Of a stretch of 56,781 nt of DNA, positions 1-12,206 are shown piece by piece. Numbering within the stretch: the stretch's first letter is position 1; the number at the start of each line of letters is the position of its first letter. The DNA is from Triparma columacea. Its lineage: Eukaryota; Sar; Bolidophyceae; Parmales; Triparmaceae. Where the stretch lies: contig BRYA01000678.1 of NCBI GenBank assembly GCA_030267965.1, positions 13,390-70,170 of the forward strand. Reading direction: 5' to 3'. The notes beneath the pieces are model-generated. The model had not been told where the DNA came from and searched no databases. It was given only the letters and a program-made list of their open reading frames with translations. Made by a program: the position numbers and the translations under genes.

Positions 1-157
1 GAGAGGGGGGAACGATGGCCGCTGAGAGGGCATACATAGCCACAATCCATAGCCACAATCCCTTCTCTTTATAAACTCTGATCCATAATCCTCCACAACT
101 CCGCCCACTCCCAGCCTATTCCAAACAGTATTCCAAACACACACACACAGTACGCAC

Positions 158-514
158 CTCCTGTAGAGTTTGAAAGAGCATTGTACTCCCCAGCATTCAA
201 TGTGACAGGAATATTAGAGTAAGGACGATACTCTGGTGGGTTACCTGGAGAGATTACTCTGCATGGGTGGGTTGAAGGTATGAAGGAGAGGAAGGAGAGG
301 TGAGTTATTTGCAATGTGGCTGCAATTTGGTGACACATTTGGCGAAGAGCGGCGAAGAAGCGGTCGGGAGGGGGAGCAATTTCCACTCTAATCACACACC
401 AACGAGTTTAAAATGTACTCACAGAGTTCCAGTGAAAGAGATTGTTGCGTCATCATTATTACGAGCATCAATATGTGTTGCAAAGAGGAGGAATAAGGAT
501 AGGAGGAGGAACAT
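158..514 (-). CDS. Secreted/ER protein, N-terminal part, runs off the left edge
   Basis: Two exons can be read on the minus strand: 514-423, starting with a clear signal peptide (MFLLLLSLFLLFATHIDA, then an acidic segment), and 258-158. They join in phase across a 164-nt intron (259-422, donor GTGAGTAC, acceptor CATGCAG). Exon 2 encodes VISPGNPPEYRPYSNIPVTL and ends at a GTGCGT donor. The rest should lie beyond the window, although one short exon in 1-130 cannot be excluded. The mature protein enters the secretory pathway; I recognise no domain. The start lies only 58 bp from the start of the divergent neighbour, so they probably share a promoter. The model rests on the signal peptide and phase-compatible splice sites. 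Confidence 0.5.
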
Positions 515-572
515 AATATTTTGCCTTTTCTTTCGGTCGAATTCGGAGTTTCTGGATCTATTTTCCCCAAAA
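515..572. promoter_or_regulatory. Short bidirectional promoter
   Basis: 58 bp separate the start codons of two divergent genes. The stretch is AT-rich with T-runs and has no room for two separate promoters. 5' ends were not observed. Confidence 0.35.
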
Positions 573-1811
<1,239 letters not shown>

Positions 1812-2532
1812 CGGTGGAAGGGAGAGTTCAAGGGGGGGGGGGAAGGGGGGTGAAAGACGCAGAGTATAATGTTCGATGAACATAAATACAGAGTTTTTGC
1901 GTAGTTAGGTCAACACCGTTTGAGGTTGACTTTAATCGAAAATCGGCAAAATTGAATTGTCTATTTTGTACCTAAGAAATATATATTGTTATTAACAATC
2001 AATATAATAAACTAATTTAGTAAATTTGATACTATTAAACTTTTTTTGACATCTCAAGAATATAATTTTAGTAATGTCTCAAATGTAACTTGAAATATAC
2101 AATTATCTCAGACATATTCTTTTTTGAATATTTTCGTATGTTTATATGACCTAAATAAATTTTTGAAATTTCTCAGGTGTAAATTATTTTGCTATATAGT
2201 TTGTTGTACATTTTGAAATCAATTGAGAACATTTGATACACATATAAAGATATTGAGATATCAGTAAAGAATTTAGAAGACTTTTGAAACATGTTGCGAG
2301 CAAAAGCGATTTTTGTAATGACAAACAAACGTAGTCTTTGTTCGTTAAGAGCGTAACAGTTGTCAATATTCTTAGTCCCTCTTACGTCCCTTGTAATTCA
2401 CAAACCTATTGTACATTTTTGCCCTCTCCTAATGTCAACTAACTAGGAAGCTTTCACAGGCTAATACAAGGACCTAACTGATTGAAATTCGTAAGCAAGA
2501 TAACACTTTTATATATAACATAACCCTTCACA
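1812..2532. other. AT-rich intergenic stretch without a supported gene
   Basis: From about 1880 to 2520 the sequence turns strongly AT-rich, unlike the GC-balanced flanks. Only short, biased frames occur and none has a domain or splice logic. It holds the 3' end of the upstream gene and the promoter of the downstream one; nothing else is evident. Confidence 0.6.
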
Positions 2533-4367
2533 ATGGCAAGCATTGCCCCCATTGTTCCCAATACTACTACACAGAACGATAGGATAGAGAGAAACACGAC
2601 CAGCAGGCACCGTCACAAACAGCACAATGAAGACGACATTACCAAATCACTTGCTGAACTCCATAGTAGACTTCGTAAGCAAAGAGAATTGCAACGCCTT
2701 GGAATCGACCCCCAAAACTTTTTGGACTGGAAAGTTACGCCATTCAAAGCAGTATTATGGACATGTGCTATCATGCTATCAATGTACGCCATGACAGGCC
2801 TTTTTTGTTGTTTGAGCTACATGTTTGTTCTAGCAATAAATCATTTCGCTTCGCCTGACGATGACGACTTGCCAGTGCTCAAATCGCGGCAGTCGCTCAC
2901 AAAGGCGGCTCTCTTGCTGCTTGGAATGACCGGATTCTATCTCTCTTTGGTTGAGTTCGCCTTATTTCATATCATGAGGAGAAGGTCCATTTGGTGAGTA
3001 TTCTGAGATGCTTTTGCGTGTTTTTTGCTGCTGCTGCATTCTGTTTTAAGCAATATCGCGCTTCTTATTCTAACATTCACACACTTCTTATTCTAACATC
3101 CACACACGCACACGCAGTTATCTGACTCTCTTTACCCTGCCGACTTGTCTTGTTTCAGCATACGGGGTGAGGAACGGACAATGAATAGAAGATCATTTCG
3201 AACCTTGCATTAACAGGACTCTCTCTGCGGCTCATTTCGCTCCCCTCATTCACTCCTTTCCGCAGCTCTCAAATGTGTCATTATTTTCTGATATGCCAGG
3301 CTACGCAATAAGCGCCGTTTCCATCTTCAACTGTGGTTTCCTCGCAGTGTTGTTCACATTGCTAAACTTATTAGATAAGTCGGTGAGAAAGGACCGGAGG
3401 GCGTAGCGACGATGTACTCTCTCTCACCCCCCTTCCCCCCCTCGCAGCATGGATCTGCCTACATATCCTTCGCTGCGACAAGGGATGCCAAAATACGTTT
3501 GGAAGAGAAAGGCGGCAAGGTTGAGGTTGATGGCAGGAAATCCGAGACAAAGATTCATTTGATGAAACTCGCAATTTTCTCATCGCTCCCTGTAATTTTC
3601 ATCCTGCTAGTACTACTCTCATACGTTGTGGTGATTTTGCAACTGTTCCAGGCGAGTTCGAATAATGCCTGGAAAGTGTTCATCACCCTCCTAGCTTTCA
3701 GCGTCAAGGTGCTCGGTAACAAGGGTCTTCTTCTCATCCTCGCGAAGAGAACACCCGTCCATGGCTAACTGATCTTGTAATCTTTGTCTACGAGTACGCC
3801 ACTGCCTTATTATGCCGCCTTCTGCAGATGTCGATACCCGATAAGACCACGGCCCAACTTATCGCGCTGGCGACTGCCGTGGTCGAGGTAGCGACTCGCA
3901 ACTTCTTCTTTGTTCTTTTCCTCAAGGGAGGCGCGGACAATTCCCACTGGGGGGAGGAGGGTTGGATGAAGTACGCAAAGAGGGCGAAGCTGCGAGTTCA
4001 AGATTGCGCGAATGATATGGTCGTGGAATACCTGAGCACGTTCACCTCATCCTTCTTCCTCCTTTATTTGGAGCCCAGCCAGGTGTTCAAGTTCGCATCT
4101 GATAAAACAATTTCCAAGAGCACTATCTTCACATTGGCGGCATACCAGCTTGCACCTGAAATCGCGCTAGACTTTTACGCGACATTCATGGAAATCTTGG
4201 CTGGACTGAAAACCGTGCACGTGTGCTACTGGAACCCTTCCACTGGGTCCGACCCAACCAGCCAGTACTATTTTGATAGATTCGGAGACATGGTAAAAGC
4301 GTTCATCACAAAATTAACCATGACGACAGCTGTCACTTGTTTCGTTTTGCTTGTATGCATCAAATAA
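2533..4367 (+). CDS. Multi-pass membrane protein of unknown function
   Basis: Five exons (2533-2993, 3118-3166, 3266-3382, 3448-3708, 3828-4367) join in phase to about 475 aa. Hydrophobic segments are visible in exon 1 (two), exon 2 (YLTLFTLPTCLVSAYG), exon 3 (AVSIFNCGFLAVLFTLLNLL), exon 4 (PVIFILLVLLSYVVVILQLF and a second helix) and exon 5 (at least three, including the C-terminal TTAVTCFVLLVCIK). The hydrophilic N-terminus is about 65 residues and basic. I do not recognise the family; an integral membrane protein with 8 or more helices is all that can be said. The start is the first in-frame ATG after an AT-rich upstream region. The 3709-3827 intron begins GTGCTC; without it the reading frame would appear shifted. 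Intron 3383-3447 carries a GCGTAGCGACG motif near its donor. Confidence 0.65.
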
Positions 4368-4693
4368 AAGTTGTGCGTGAACTCTCAACTCTACTTCACC
4401 CCCCAAAAAAACGAGCACGTTGTACCAGTGTCTTCAACTTTGTTCGATACAGCAGGAAATATTTTAACACATATTTCGCTTTGTAAGGATAAAATGGCTT
4501 TCATTTTTTTTCCAACCCCCCCAACCCCCAAGCAACGTCCTCTAGAAGCCTGTAGCCAATTGTCTCAATGTAGGTCTCAACCATCCATACTCCTCATCAA
4601 GTTCCTAAAGCGATGCTCCTTTCCTAGTTTCCACCCCCCCCCCCCCCCCCACTCTTTGTCACACTCGTTTAACTCCATGATGTTAACACTCGA
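4368..4693. other. Intergenic between convergent genes
   Basis: 3' flanks of two convergent genes. The stretch contains CT-rich tracts and a poly-C run of roughly 18 nt near 4631-4650. No gene is visible; the long frame through it is compositionally biased and lacks any domain. Confidence 0.6.
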
Positions 4694-6110
4694 TTACGGA
4701 CTCCCCTCAGATGACACATCATTATCAGTCAGTCGAGTACTGTGGCTGCTCACGACGGTGCTCTTCCTTCTCCTCATACTAGCTTCCCCAGGCGCAACCT
4801 TGGCACTGTCTTTCCTTGCTGGCATTAGCTTGACCCTGTAAATGAAGTCCACAATTGCGTAACAAGTAGTCAGCATGCATGCCATCATCCCCTGCGAGCT
4901 TAGAAAGACACCCCACAAATTCCTCTCTCCAGTGACTAAAACACTACCGTAGGCCACATTGTATGCCATAGCCGAGAGCATCAGGAGAGGTTGGGCGAAG
5001 ATCATAATCGTATAAGCCCGCTTCATGTCCGCGGCCAAAGATATGCTCTTCTGATCGGGCGCAGCGCCGCCCAGTAACATCTTGGCTATCTTAGAACCAC
5101 CAATGCGTAGTGCTATAGACATGACGAATGACACAAAGTTCGCAAGCAGTGTTATCATGCCTACCAAAGATGCAAACCAGAAAACTAGGCATAGTACCAG
5201 CACAAGGACGACGCAAGTCTTGAGGAACTTCTTGCCGCGCTCGTACTTTGCTATGTTGTGTCCTCCGCTGACCTTGTCTGTCTTGATTGCCACCGTCAAC
5301 CAGGCGATGGCAAGCACATTCATGCTCTGAGCCACGCACATGACAGTGATGGGAAAGCTCCAAAGGAGGGCCTCGAACTCGTGGTTGTCGATGATCAAGA
5401 GGCCGCGGCCTGTGACAAGCGTGGAGGGTTGTGCAAGAATGGTGTTTTACGAAGAGTTAGTATCGCAGCGGCAGTGTGTGAGGCTTGAGATGCATCTTAT
5501 ACAGAATTAAAGACTCCTGCGTATTTTCTCCCTCGCAATCCTTAACGTTTTCAGCCCGTCACTTCGCTCCTCATCTCATCTCACCATAGAAGACTGGACC
5601 GTTCATGATGCAGGTAAAGAACATGCCCAAAGTTATTGTCAGCGCACAAACTGAGACGGAGTCCAGGTAGGGCAGGTGGGCAAGCAGAGAGGAGCTGCCC
5701 ATTTTCTTGTTGGAGGCCAGCGCGGCCTTGACGAGGAAAACGGAGCACTGAGTAGCTCTCACGAACAGGAAGATTGACACCAGGAGCTGGAGTGACTGAA
5801 CAGCGTGATGGTAATAAGCAGCCGAGCCAGCCACGTTGGCATCACAATCAGGTCCATCCAGGGCGTAAAGACGGTGACAACCGCAACGATAATCAGTACC
5901 GTTCTCGTCGGGGAATATGAGTTCACTCATGCCCCATTCTGAGTTGTTGGAACTCATGGGCTCGACAGTCACGCGGAAGCACTCCATGTAGCGGTGGGCC
6001 GGCACAGCGGTGTTCTCACAGTAACCCTTAAGCACCTTAGATGTGGGAGCATATGCGTCGTTGGGTGTGCACGACAACTCAGAATAATAATATCCATCAG
6101 CTGAAGACAT
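4694..6110 (-). CDS. Membrane protein with Cys-rich N-terminal domain, unknown
   Basis: Two exons, 6110-5585 and 5409-4694, join in phase 1 to about 413 aa. The first ~95 residues are hydrophilic with several cysteines (SCTPND, LKGYCEN, YRCGCHRLY) and an N-glycosylation sequon (NGT), as expected of an extracytoplasmic domain. This is followed by helices at about 100-125, 140-175 and at least four more in exon 2 (for example TCVVLVLVLCLVFWFASLVG). The C-terminus is basic and Ser-rich. No family recognised. The intron (5410-5584) starts GTGAGATGAGATGAGGAGCG, sharing the GCGAAG-type motif found in other introns. An additional upstream exon with a signal peptide is possible, because the N-terminus at 6110 lacks one. 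Confidence 0.65.
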
Positions 6111-6417
6111 GCTTCGAGTCAGCAGTAAGTCTGGGTGAATATGGCACCGACACGGTTTAAACTAGTACAGTGGAGAGGGGGAAAAATACGAGGATGATGT
6201 TTGAGATATGGGGAGGACAGCTGGTTGGGCCCTGTGGTGAATACAACAAGGTGGAAGTAACAGCTCAGCAATAGTGGAAGAAGTGATGGGTGATTGGGTT
6301 GGCAGAAGTCTGAGTCCTGAGGGTTCTTTCTCAGACTTTTGTTGCTTGTTCCGGAGATTTTCATTCCACCCCACCAACCACCACCCCCCACCCACCCACC
6401 CCACAACAACCCCAAAA
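6111..6417. promoter_or_regulatory. Divergent intergenic region
   Basis: 307 bp between two divergent start codons. It has a CA/CCCA-rich stretch (about 6366-6410) just before the downstream ATG, probably 5' leader. No coding signal beyond biased frames. Confidence 0.4.
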
Positions 6418-7743
6418 ATGAAGGGACCACTCCATAAGTCGTCGTCCATGCCGACCTCCCCGACCGCCGCACTTCCAGGAGCTCCCTCACCCTCTGCCCC
6501 AAATACAAAACTTCGAGTCCATAACAGTAACATTAGCGATACCCAAAAAGCACCTCCCTCAGGCCTCGCTGGGGTAGAGCAGGCCAGTGTCCGGGACATC
6601 ATGAAGGCACAGTTCATGAGCCAGATGGGCCGTTCTCAGTCAGCTCCAGACATTCAGAGGAGGGACTCAGTCTCCCGGGGCCGTGTTGCTTCCAAGAAGC
6701 AGTCCACTAGGAGGGTGCTTCTTGAGGAGCCCGACTTGTGGGAGAGGTACTTTGACGAGGATTGGGAGGAGGAGCCCGACTGGAAGCTTTTATTGACCGG
6801 GAAGCTCAAGAGGGCCATCAAGCAAGCCCTCTGTCCACCGGACAGAAAGAAGCACAGCACCAATGCCTGCGAGTACGTCCTGAAGCACTGGCTTCATATG
6901 AAGAAACTGCAGGTTGACGCGATCCATAACAAGCTCGGGATCAAGGAGCACAACTTGGTCGAGATGGATGCGGACTTGATGCTCATCAGTCCGACTTTTG
7001 AGGAGTATGTGGATGGCCTTCTGACGATATGCAAGATGAAAAGCGGAGGCGTTTGGGACATGGACCAGAAGGTCGAGATGTTAGTGGGGGTGTACGGAAG
7101 GACGAAGGGTGGACACTTGAACAGGGATGAGTTTGCAGAGGTAAGTTCTTCCACGTTTGTTTTTATACTCCACCTTTGTGGACGGAATCTTAACCCCCCC
7201 CCCTTCCCCCGCATGCAGATGTTGAAACACCACGCGAAAGTCAAACCCCCTCCCAAACCCCCCAAATTCGAGACCGAAGACGAGCAGATCGAGTACGAAA
7301 GGAAGGTGAAGAGGGGGGAGATCACTGTACCCAATCACATGGACCAACCCGAGTACGAGCTGTACCTCTACCGGTGGCTCAAGAAGGAATTTGCTAGCTG
7401 GGAGAAGGTTCAGGGCGACTACGTTACTCTCAAGACTGCAATCACGGGGATGGAATCAAACCACATGCTCGAGGATCATTTTAGCATTGACCTGTGGGCT
7501 CTGTTGAAGGAAATGAAGGCGAACGACGACAAGGCTGGGGAGCGACTGACGTACATTTCGGTCGCAGAGAACGCATATCAGAAGTACCAGACACAACTCG
7601 GTAGGATAGCCCCTGAAAAAAGCGACAAGAGGAAGGAGGAAATGCAAAAAGCTCTCTTTGACATGACTTCTGCCAACTTGGGGAGGCGCACCACGTCCAC
7701 TGCCGGTACAAAGAAACGGCCGAAGAAGAAGAAGGGCAAGTAA
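6418..7743 (+). CDS. Unknown protein with degenerate EF-hand-like segment
   Basis: Two exons (6418-7140, 7219-7743) give about 415 aa. The intron 7141-7218 is 78 nt, a multiple of three and free of stops, so retention would add 26 residues without shifting the frame. The N-terminal ~100 residues are Ser/Pro-rich and likely disordered. The middle is a conserved-looking helical domain (EEPDLWERYFDEDWEEEPDW, then a LKRAIKQAL helix). The segment YGRTKGGHLNRDEFAEML resembles an EF-hand loop lacking several acidic ligands. The C-terminus is a Lys-rich tail (KKRPKKKKGK). No enzyme motif seen. The first ATG of the longer open frame (6274) was rejected because the 6274-6417 translation is biased His/Pro/Thr sequence. 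Confidence 0.65.
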   Translation: MKGPLHKSSSMPTSPTAALPGAPSPSAPNTKLRVHNSNISDTQKAPPSGLAGVEQASVRDIMKAQFMSQMGRSQSAPDIQRRDSVSRGRVASKKQSTRRVLLEEPDLWERYFDEDWEEEPDWKLLLTGKLKRAIKQALCPPDRKKHSTNACEYVLKHWLHMKKLQVDAIHNKLGIKEHNLVEMDADLMLISPTFEEYVDGLLTICKMKSGGVWDMDQKVEMLVGVYGRTKGGHLNRDEFAEVSSSTFVFILHLCGRNLNPPPFPRMQMLKHHAKVKPPPKPPKFETEDEQIEYERKVKRGEITVPNHMDQPEYELYLYRWLKKEFASWEKVQGDYVTLKTAITGMESNHMLEDHFSIDLWALLKEMKANDDKAGERLTYISVAENAYQKYQTQLGRIAPEKSDKRKEEMQKALFDMTSANLGRRTTSTAGTKKRPKKKKGK

Positions 7744-7799
7744 ATCTACCTGTTGATCATTTAAACAACGACTTGCCAGTCTGGCTACTACTGGGGTGA

Positions 7800-10765
7800 T
7801 CATGAGTTATTGCTCCCCGGAAACACCCCTTCCTCTTGCAAAATACTCAGCATCTTGGCCACGCCATCCTCATCATTAGTGAATTCGGTGACTCTCTTAG
7901 CAACCTTCTTGACGACATCTCTCCCATTGACCATGGCAATTCCATAACCAACGTCGCGGATCATATCGATATCGTTGTCGCCGTCGCCAAAGGCGACAGT
8001 GTCCTCCATGTCGATGCCTATTTTCTTGCACAACTTCCCCAAGCTCCCCCCCTTGCAAACGTTTGGGGCTAAAACTTCCACAAAAAAAGGTGGCGAGCCC
8101 CTAACTAGCGTTGTGTCCGCCGGCAACTCCTTCTGAAGCCTTTCCTTCAAGCTGTCTGGCTCGTCAGTCATCACAAGCAACTTCAGCGCACCCTCTCTCT
8201 CCTTGACACCAGCATACTCGTCTTCTACAATGGTGTGAGTGGCTCCGGTGAGCTTGGCGTATCTGCGTGATTAGCGAAGCGAATCGCATGAGGGTCAGGA
8301 CAACAATAGGATTCCATTCAAATCTTTCCGCGACTCGCTTCTCTCGGCGCACCTTTCAATGAATGCTCTATGGGTTTCGTCTCTCGGATCCACAGTGATT
8401 GTATCGTGAGTATAATATTGGACCAGCAGGCCTTCCCTCTTAGCAAATTGCAGAACTTGATCGACGGTCGACACAGGAACAGGAAAGGTCGCGGAAGGCA
8501 ACGCCTTGCTTGCCTCCTCCCCTGCAACGAAGTTTAGTAGCATGCCGCCGTTGTACACGACGGCGGGAACGTCCACCTTCAATTGCAAAGCGTTAATGTG
8601 TTCGTAGACAGCCGGCCCCGATCTACCTGTAGCAAGACATATCTTCACCCCCAAGTCGGAGAGCTCCCTCAACTTGGCCTTGCTAGCCTCCGAAAGAACG
8701 TGGTCGTTGTTCAGAAGTGTACCGTCCATGTCAAGCGCGACCATCTTCAACAGCTTATTCTCCTCGACCTTGGGTTTCTTGGCCGCTTTCGTCGCCTTCT
8801 CTCCCTCCTCAGTCTTCTTGTTCTTCTTCTTGTTATTTCTCTTCTCAGACGTGTCAAGAAGCTTGAGCACTTTTGTGATGGAGCTCGTAACCCCAACGTT
8901 TCCCATCTCTTCCCTAGAGACCCACCGGTAGGCAGTGTGAGAGGACAATTCGAGTTTGCCCTTTTGTTCCCCTCCGACGACTACAGGAGGCGCATCAATG
9001 TCGTCGCTTTCTCCAGGCGATACGTTGGTCGTCTGAAAGTCGACTGCCATGAAGTGACGAATGTGACTGAAGACGTGAACCAATCCGGCATCCGGGGTAA
9101 TTTTTTTGGGGAGTGAGAGCTCCCCTACATTCCCCCTCAACAACCCTCCCACGAAGTTCTGCAAAACTTCTTGCAACTCATGTTCCGCGTAATTGCTCTG
9201 CGTGAAGGTCTTGTCCTTCCCCCCTCCCTCCTTCGCGGTTTTGACGGCAGAGACGACTGAGGGGAACTCCCACTGTTTGGCCAAGAGACCCTTATCAGGT
9301 CTCCTCCCCATTAGAAATTTCCCGTCGGAGGACCTCTTCAACACCAAAACGTTGTGAATTTCGTCCCTCTTTCCCTTCTTCGGCGGATCCATCGGAAGCG
9401 ACAAGTGCGCATTCACCTTGACTGTCTCCAGGGGCAACCCTTTGTTGATGCTCTCAATCACACCATTCAAGAACCCAAGCGTCCCTCCTTCACCCTCCAC
9501 CTCGCCGCAAATTTCGCACGTACACTTTTCGGCAATTTTCCTGAGTTCCTCTGGGTTCCCTCCATCCTTCACAAAGTCCCAAATGTCTCCTGCCAGCCTT
9601 GTCGTTAAGTAGTGGTCGCGGAGGGGGTCCTTTTCATCCATACCGGTTCCCTTCGTCTGGCAGTAAGTAGCCCCGAGCTCCATGATAGCCTGATTCATGA
9701 CACCGCTGGGAACATCCGCGGGACAGACGCCGTCGGCGTACAATTCCTCGGCTAGCTTCTGAGAGAAAGGGCCGGCATACTTCCCCTTCACGTGAGTTGC
9801 CACTCCTGTAAGCCTCGAAAGGACGCGCAATACGTTGCCGTCGACCGCGGGGGTACGCACGCCGAAGCAGATGCTTGCAATGGCTCCTGCTGTGTAGGGA
9901 CCAATCCCAGGGACCTTCTGAAGCTCCTCCAGGGAGGAGGGAAACACGATCTACGGAGGAGCCGAAGCAACAGCCAAGGGGAAGGACGGGGGGTGCGGTT
10001 AGCGAAGAGACGAAAGTAATAATTATCCATCGATTAATGTCGCCGCTGCCCTCATCTACTGCACACTCCTCCGTTTTGCCTCTTGACCATTCTCACCTCG
10101 CCCTCGCCGTTCTTGAACTTCTCCACGGCATACTTGGCACCCTCGTGCAGGTATCTTGCGCGTCGATAGAAGCCCAAACCAGCCCAGTGAGCATTGATCT
10201 TGTCCTGAAAAGGTGGGGATCATGTTAGCAAGCTTCTATCTTTACGTAACCAACGAAAAGAACATATTCTCACCTCACTCGCTTCTGCAACGTGGGCAAC
10301 CGTGGGAAACGACGCCATCCACTTGTTGTAGAAGGGAATGACAGCAGACACGCGGGTCTGCTGGAGCATGGTCTCACTAATCCAAACAGAGTAGGGCGTG
10401 ACAGGAATGACCGGGGCAACCTCAACAGCGTCACTCTTTTCTTGGAGGGAAGGTACAGGCATGTCGTTCTTCTTCACGGCAGGCTTGAAGAATGACGAGA
10501 TGGAGGGGGTGGCGTTCTTCTTCTTTGCTGACTTGGCCGGTTGGGCCAGAGCCTTCCCATCAAGCGTACCAGAACCATCCCAACCAGACAATGGCATTGA
10601 ATCTCCACGCCAAGGCAGCTTACGTCTGGTTGTTACGAACCAATCCCCAAGAGTTTTGGTTGCCTCAGAGCCTGATTCGTGCAGGACCTCCACATGGAAG
10701 TTTTGAGAATGGGACAGATACTTCACGAGCAGTGGCGACGGATTCAGGCCTGTCGTAGAGGTCAT
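7800..10765 (-). CDS. MutY adenine-DNA glycosylase fused to HAD (Cof-type) phosphatase
   Basis: Four exons (10765-10274, 10204-10097, 9950-8353, 8262-7800) join in phase to about 886 aa. Residues ~100-300 are the HhH-GPD glycosylase that removes A opposite 8-oxoG in base excision repair: [38 protein letters not shown], the hairpin [14 protein letters not shown], and the catalytic Asp in [11 protein letters not shown]. Around 380-540 is the Nudix-like C-terminal domain that reads 8-oxoG ([22 protein letters not shown]). After a Lys-rich linker a complete Cof-type HAD hydrolase follows from ~603: motif [10 protein letters not shown], motif II CLATGRS, motif [15 protein letters not shown]. No stop or splice site separates the two halves. 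The 4Fe-4S cysteines are oddly spaced (about C297, C343, C345, C348). The start is the first ATG in frame; the leader could be an organellar presequence. Confidence 0.9.
8263..8352 (-). repeat. Introner-like intron with terminal inverted repeats
   Basis: A 90-nt intron inside the HAD half of the MutY fusion. In transcript sense it begins GTGCGCCGAGA, then GAAGCGAGTCGC, and ends with GCGATTCGCTTC followed by GCTAATCACGCAG. The two 12-mers are reverse complements apart from one position that forms a G-U pair in RNA, so the splice sites could be brought together by a 12-bp stem. Related motifs lie in many other introns of the window. Confidence 0.5.
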
Positions 10766-10840
10766 TGCGAGAAAGAAGAGGACTCCAGAGATGAGAATAA
10801 TCTTTAATTTATTTTGCAATCTTTCCCAAACTTTGGTCTT
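10766..10840. promoter_or_regulatory. Short bidirectional promoter
   Basis: 75 bp between the divergent MutY-HAD and inositol-monophosphatase-family starts. It is AT-rich (CTTTAATTTATTTTG). Sharing is inferred from spacing only. Confidence 0.35.
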
Positions 10841-12093
10841 ATGGCAGAGGTTGTGGATATAACACTATTCACCGCGGTGTGCGCTCTTTACTACATCAAT
10901 TCAAGACCAATACGCCTTGATCGTGATTTTTCTAGCCTAGACGATGCAAGAGATGACCAAGGTAAAGAGCTTTCTTTCTCCAGTCATCACATCAACATCC
11001 ATCAACACCAACACTCCACCCATCGCATCAACACAAAGACTTTATTGAAGATTCGCTGAAGTTTCTGGACATTAGGCACCCTTTCCGACCTCACCTGAAA
11101 GTCGCAGTTCAGGCAGCTGTCCTCTGTTCTCGAGGTGCATTCGGGCAGCACCTGTCATCCACAAACTCCTCACTCACCGACACGGCTCAATACACAAAGA
11201 CGAACGACACTGATATCACCACCTCCATTGACCTTTCCAATGAGGCCTTAATTCGAGCGATGATTTTGGAGACGTTTCCCAACCACCAGATCATAGGCGA
11301 AGAGGAGAGCTCATCATCATCCACCACAACCTCTTCTTCTGCACCTCCTGACTTGCAACGTCCGACGTGGATCATCGATCCTATTGACGGTACTACCAAC
11401 TTTATGGCAGGAAACCCTCTCTGTTGCATTTCTATTGGATTTGTTGAGCGCGGTGTTTCAAAGGTTGGCGTCGTCATATCTGGGTTAGGGGAATTGTTCG
11501 TGGCGGTCGAGGGGGAGGGTGCGTACCGCAATGGTGTACGTGTTGATGCGCGAGAGGAGGATGTGGAGAGGACTGACATGGCCGATAGGCGTGGTAGCCA
11601 AGATTTTTTCGACGCTGGGGAGAGGGAAGAGGACCTCGAGGTGGACCACCTCGAAGTCGTACCTAAAAAACTGCGGGACTGCAACGTTTGCGTCGAGTTT
11701 GGTTACGAAAGGGACGCCAAATCTATTGATGTGATGACCGGAACGGTCGGGAAGATCCTTAAACACGGGTGCAGGTCAATACGTATGATGGGAAGTGGCG
11801 TGCTCGATCTAATTTTCGTTGCCCTAGGAAGATATGACGCGGTTTACTGCGGTGTGGCGGGGGAAGGTTGGAAGGTATGGGACTATGCCGCAGCCTCGGT
11901 ATTTGTACGTGAGTCAGGCTGCTTGATTTCCAACTGGGGGGAAATGGACGTTGTTGGTGGTCACTCTGACTCGTCTGACTCGTCATCCTTCAACATGTAT
12001 GGGAAAACTTGCGTCTGTTGTCGCTCCCGCTCTGTGCAGGAGGAATTAGTCACCATATTAAGGGACGCAGCAGGTAATTCCCGATTTCCATAA
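10841..12093 (+). CDS. Inositol monophosphatase family protein
   Basis: Two exons (10841-10961, 11039-12093) join in phase 1 to about 391 aa. The enzyme family removes phosphate from inositol phosphates or related small substrates (such as PAP or histidinol phosphate) using Mg2+. Visible motifs: IIGEE (metal ligand Glu), [17 protein letters not shown] (ligands and catalytic loop) and the C-terminal [16 protein letters not shown] (last Asp ligand). All metal-binding residues appear intact. An unusual acidic/Ser insertion sits in the early helix region ([14 protein letters not shown] after GEE) and an ~80-residue N-terminal extension contains a short hydrophobic segment ([13 protein letters not shown]). 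The exact substrate cannot be told from sequence. A potential GTAATT donor lies just before the stop but has no downstream exon. Confidence 0.88.
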
Positions 12094-12206
12094 CGTAAAC
12101 TCATAGTTTATTTCTACGAAACGTAAACTCATTGTTTATTTCTTCGTCTCCCCCCTCCTCCACCCCCCCCCATCCCTCCCATACCCCCCGTCTCTCATTG
12201 CACTCC

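Noticed and set aside
3700..3830. Apparent frameshift in the membrane-protein gene
   Set aside because: An intron 3709-3827 (donor GTGCTC, acceptor CTGCAG) joins both frames in phase 0, so no damage is needed.
4371..4841. 156-residue open frame on the plus strand
   Set aside because: It is Pro/Ser-biased, crosses a poly-C run and overlaps antisense to a good membrane-protein exon.
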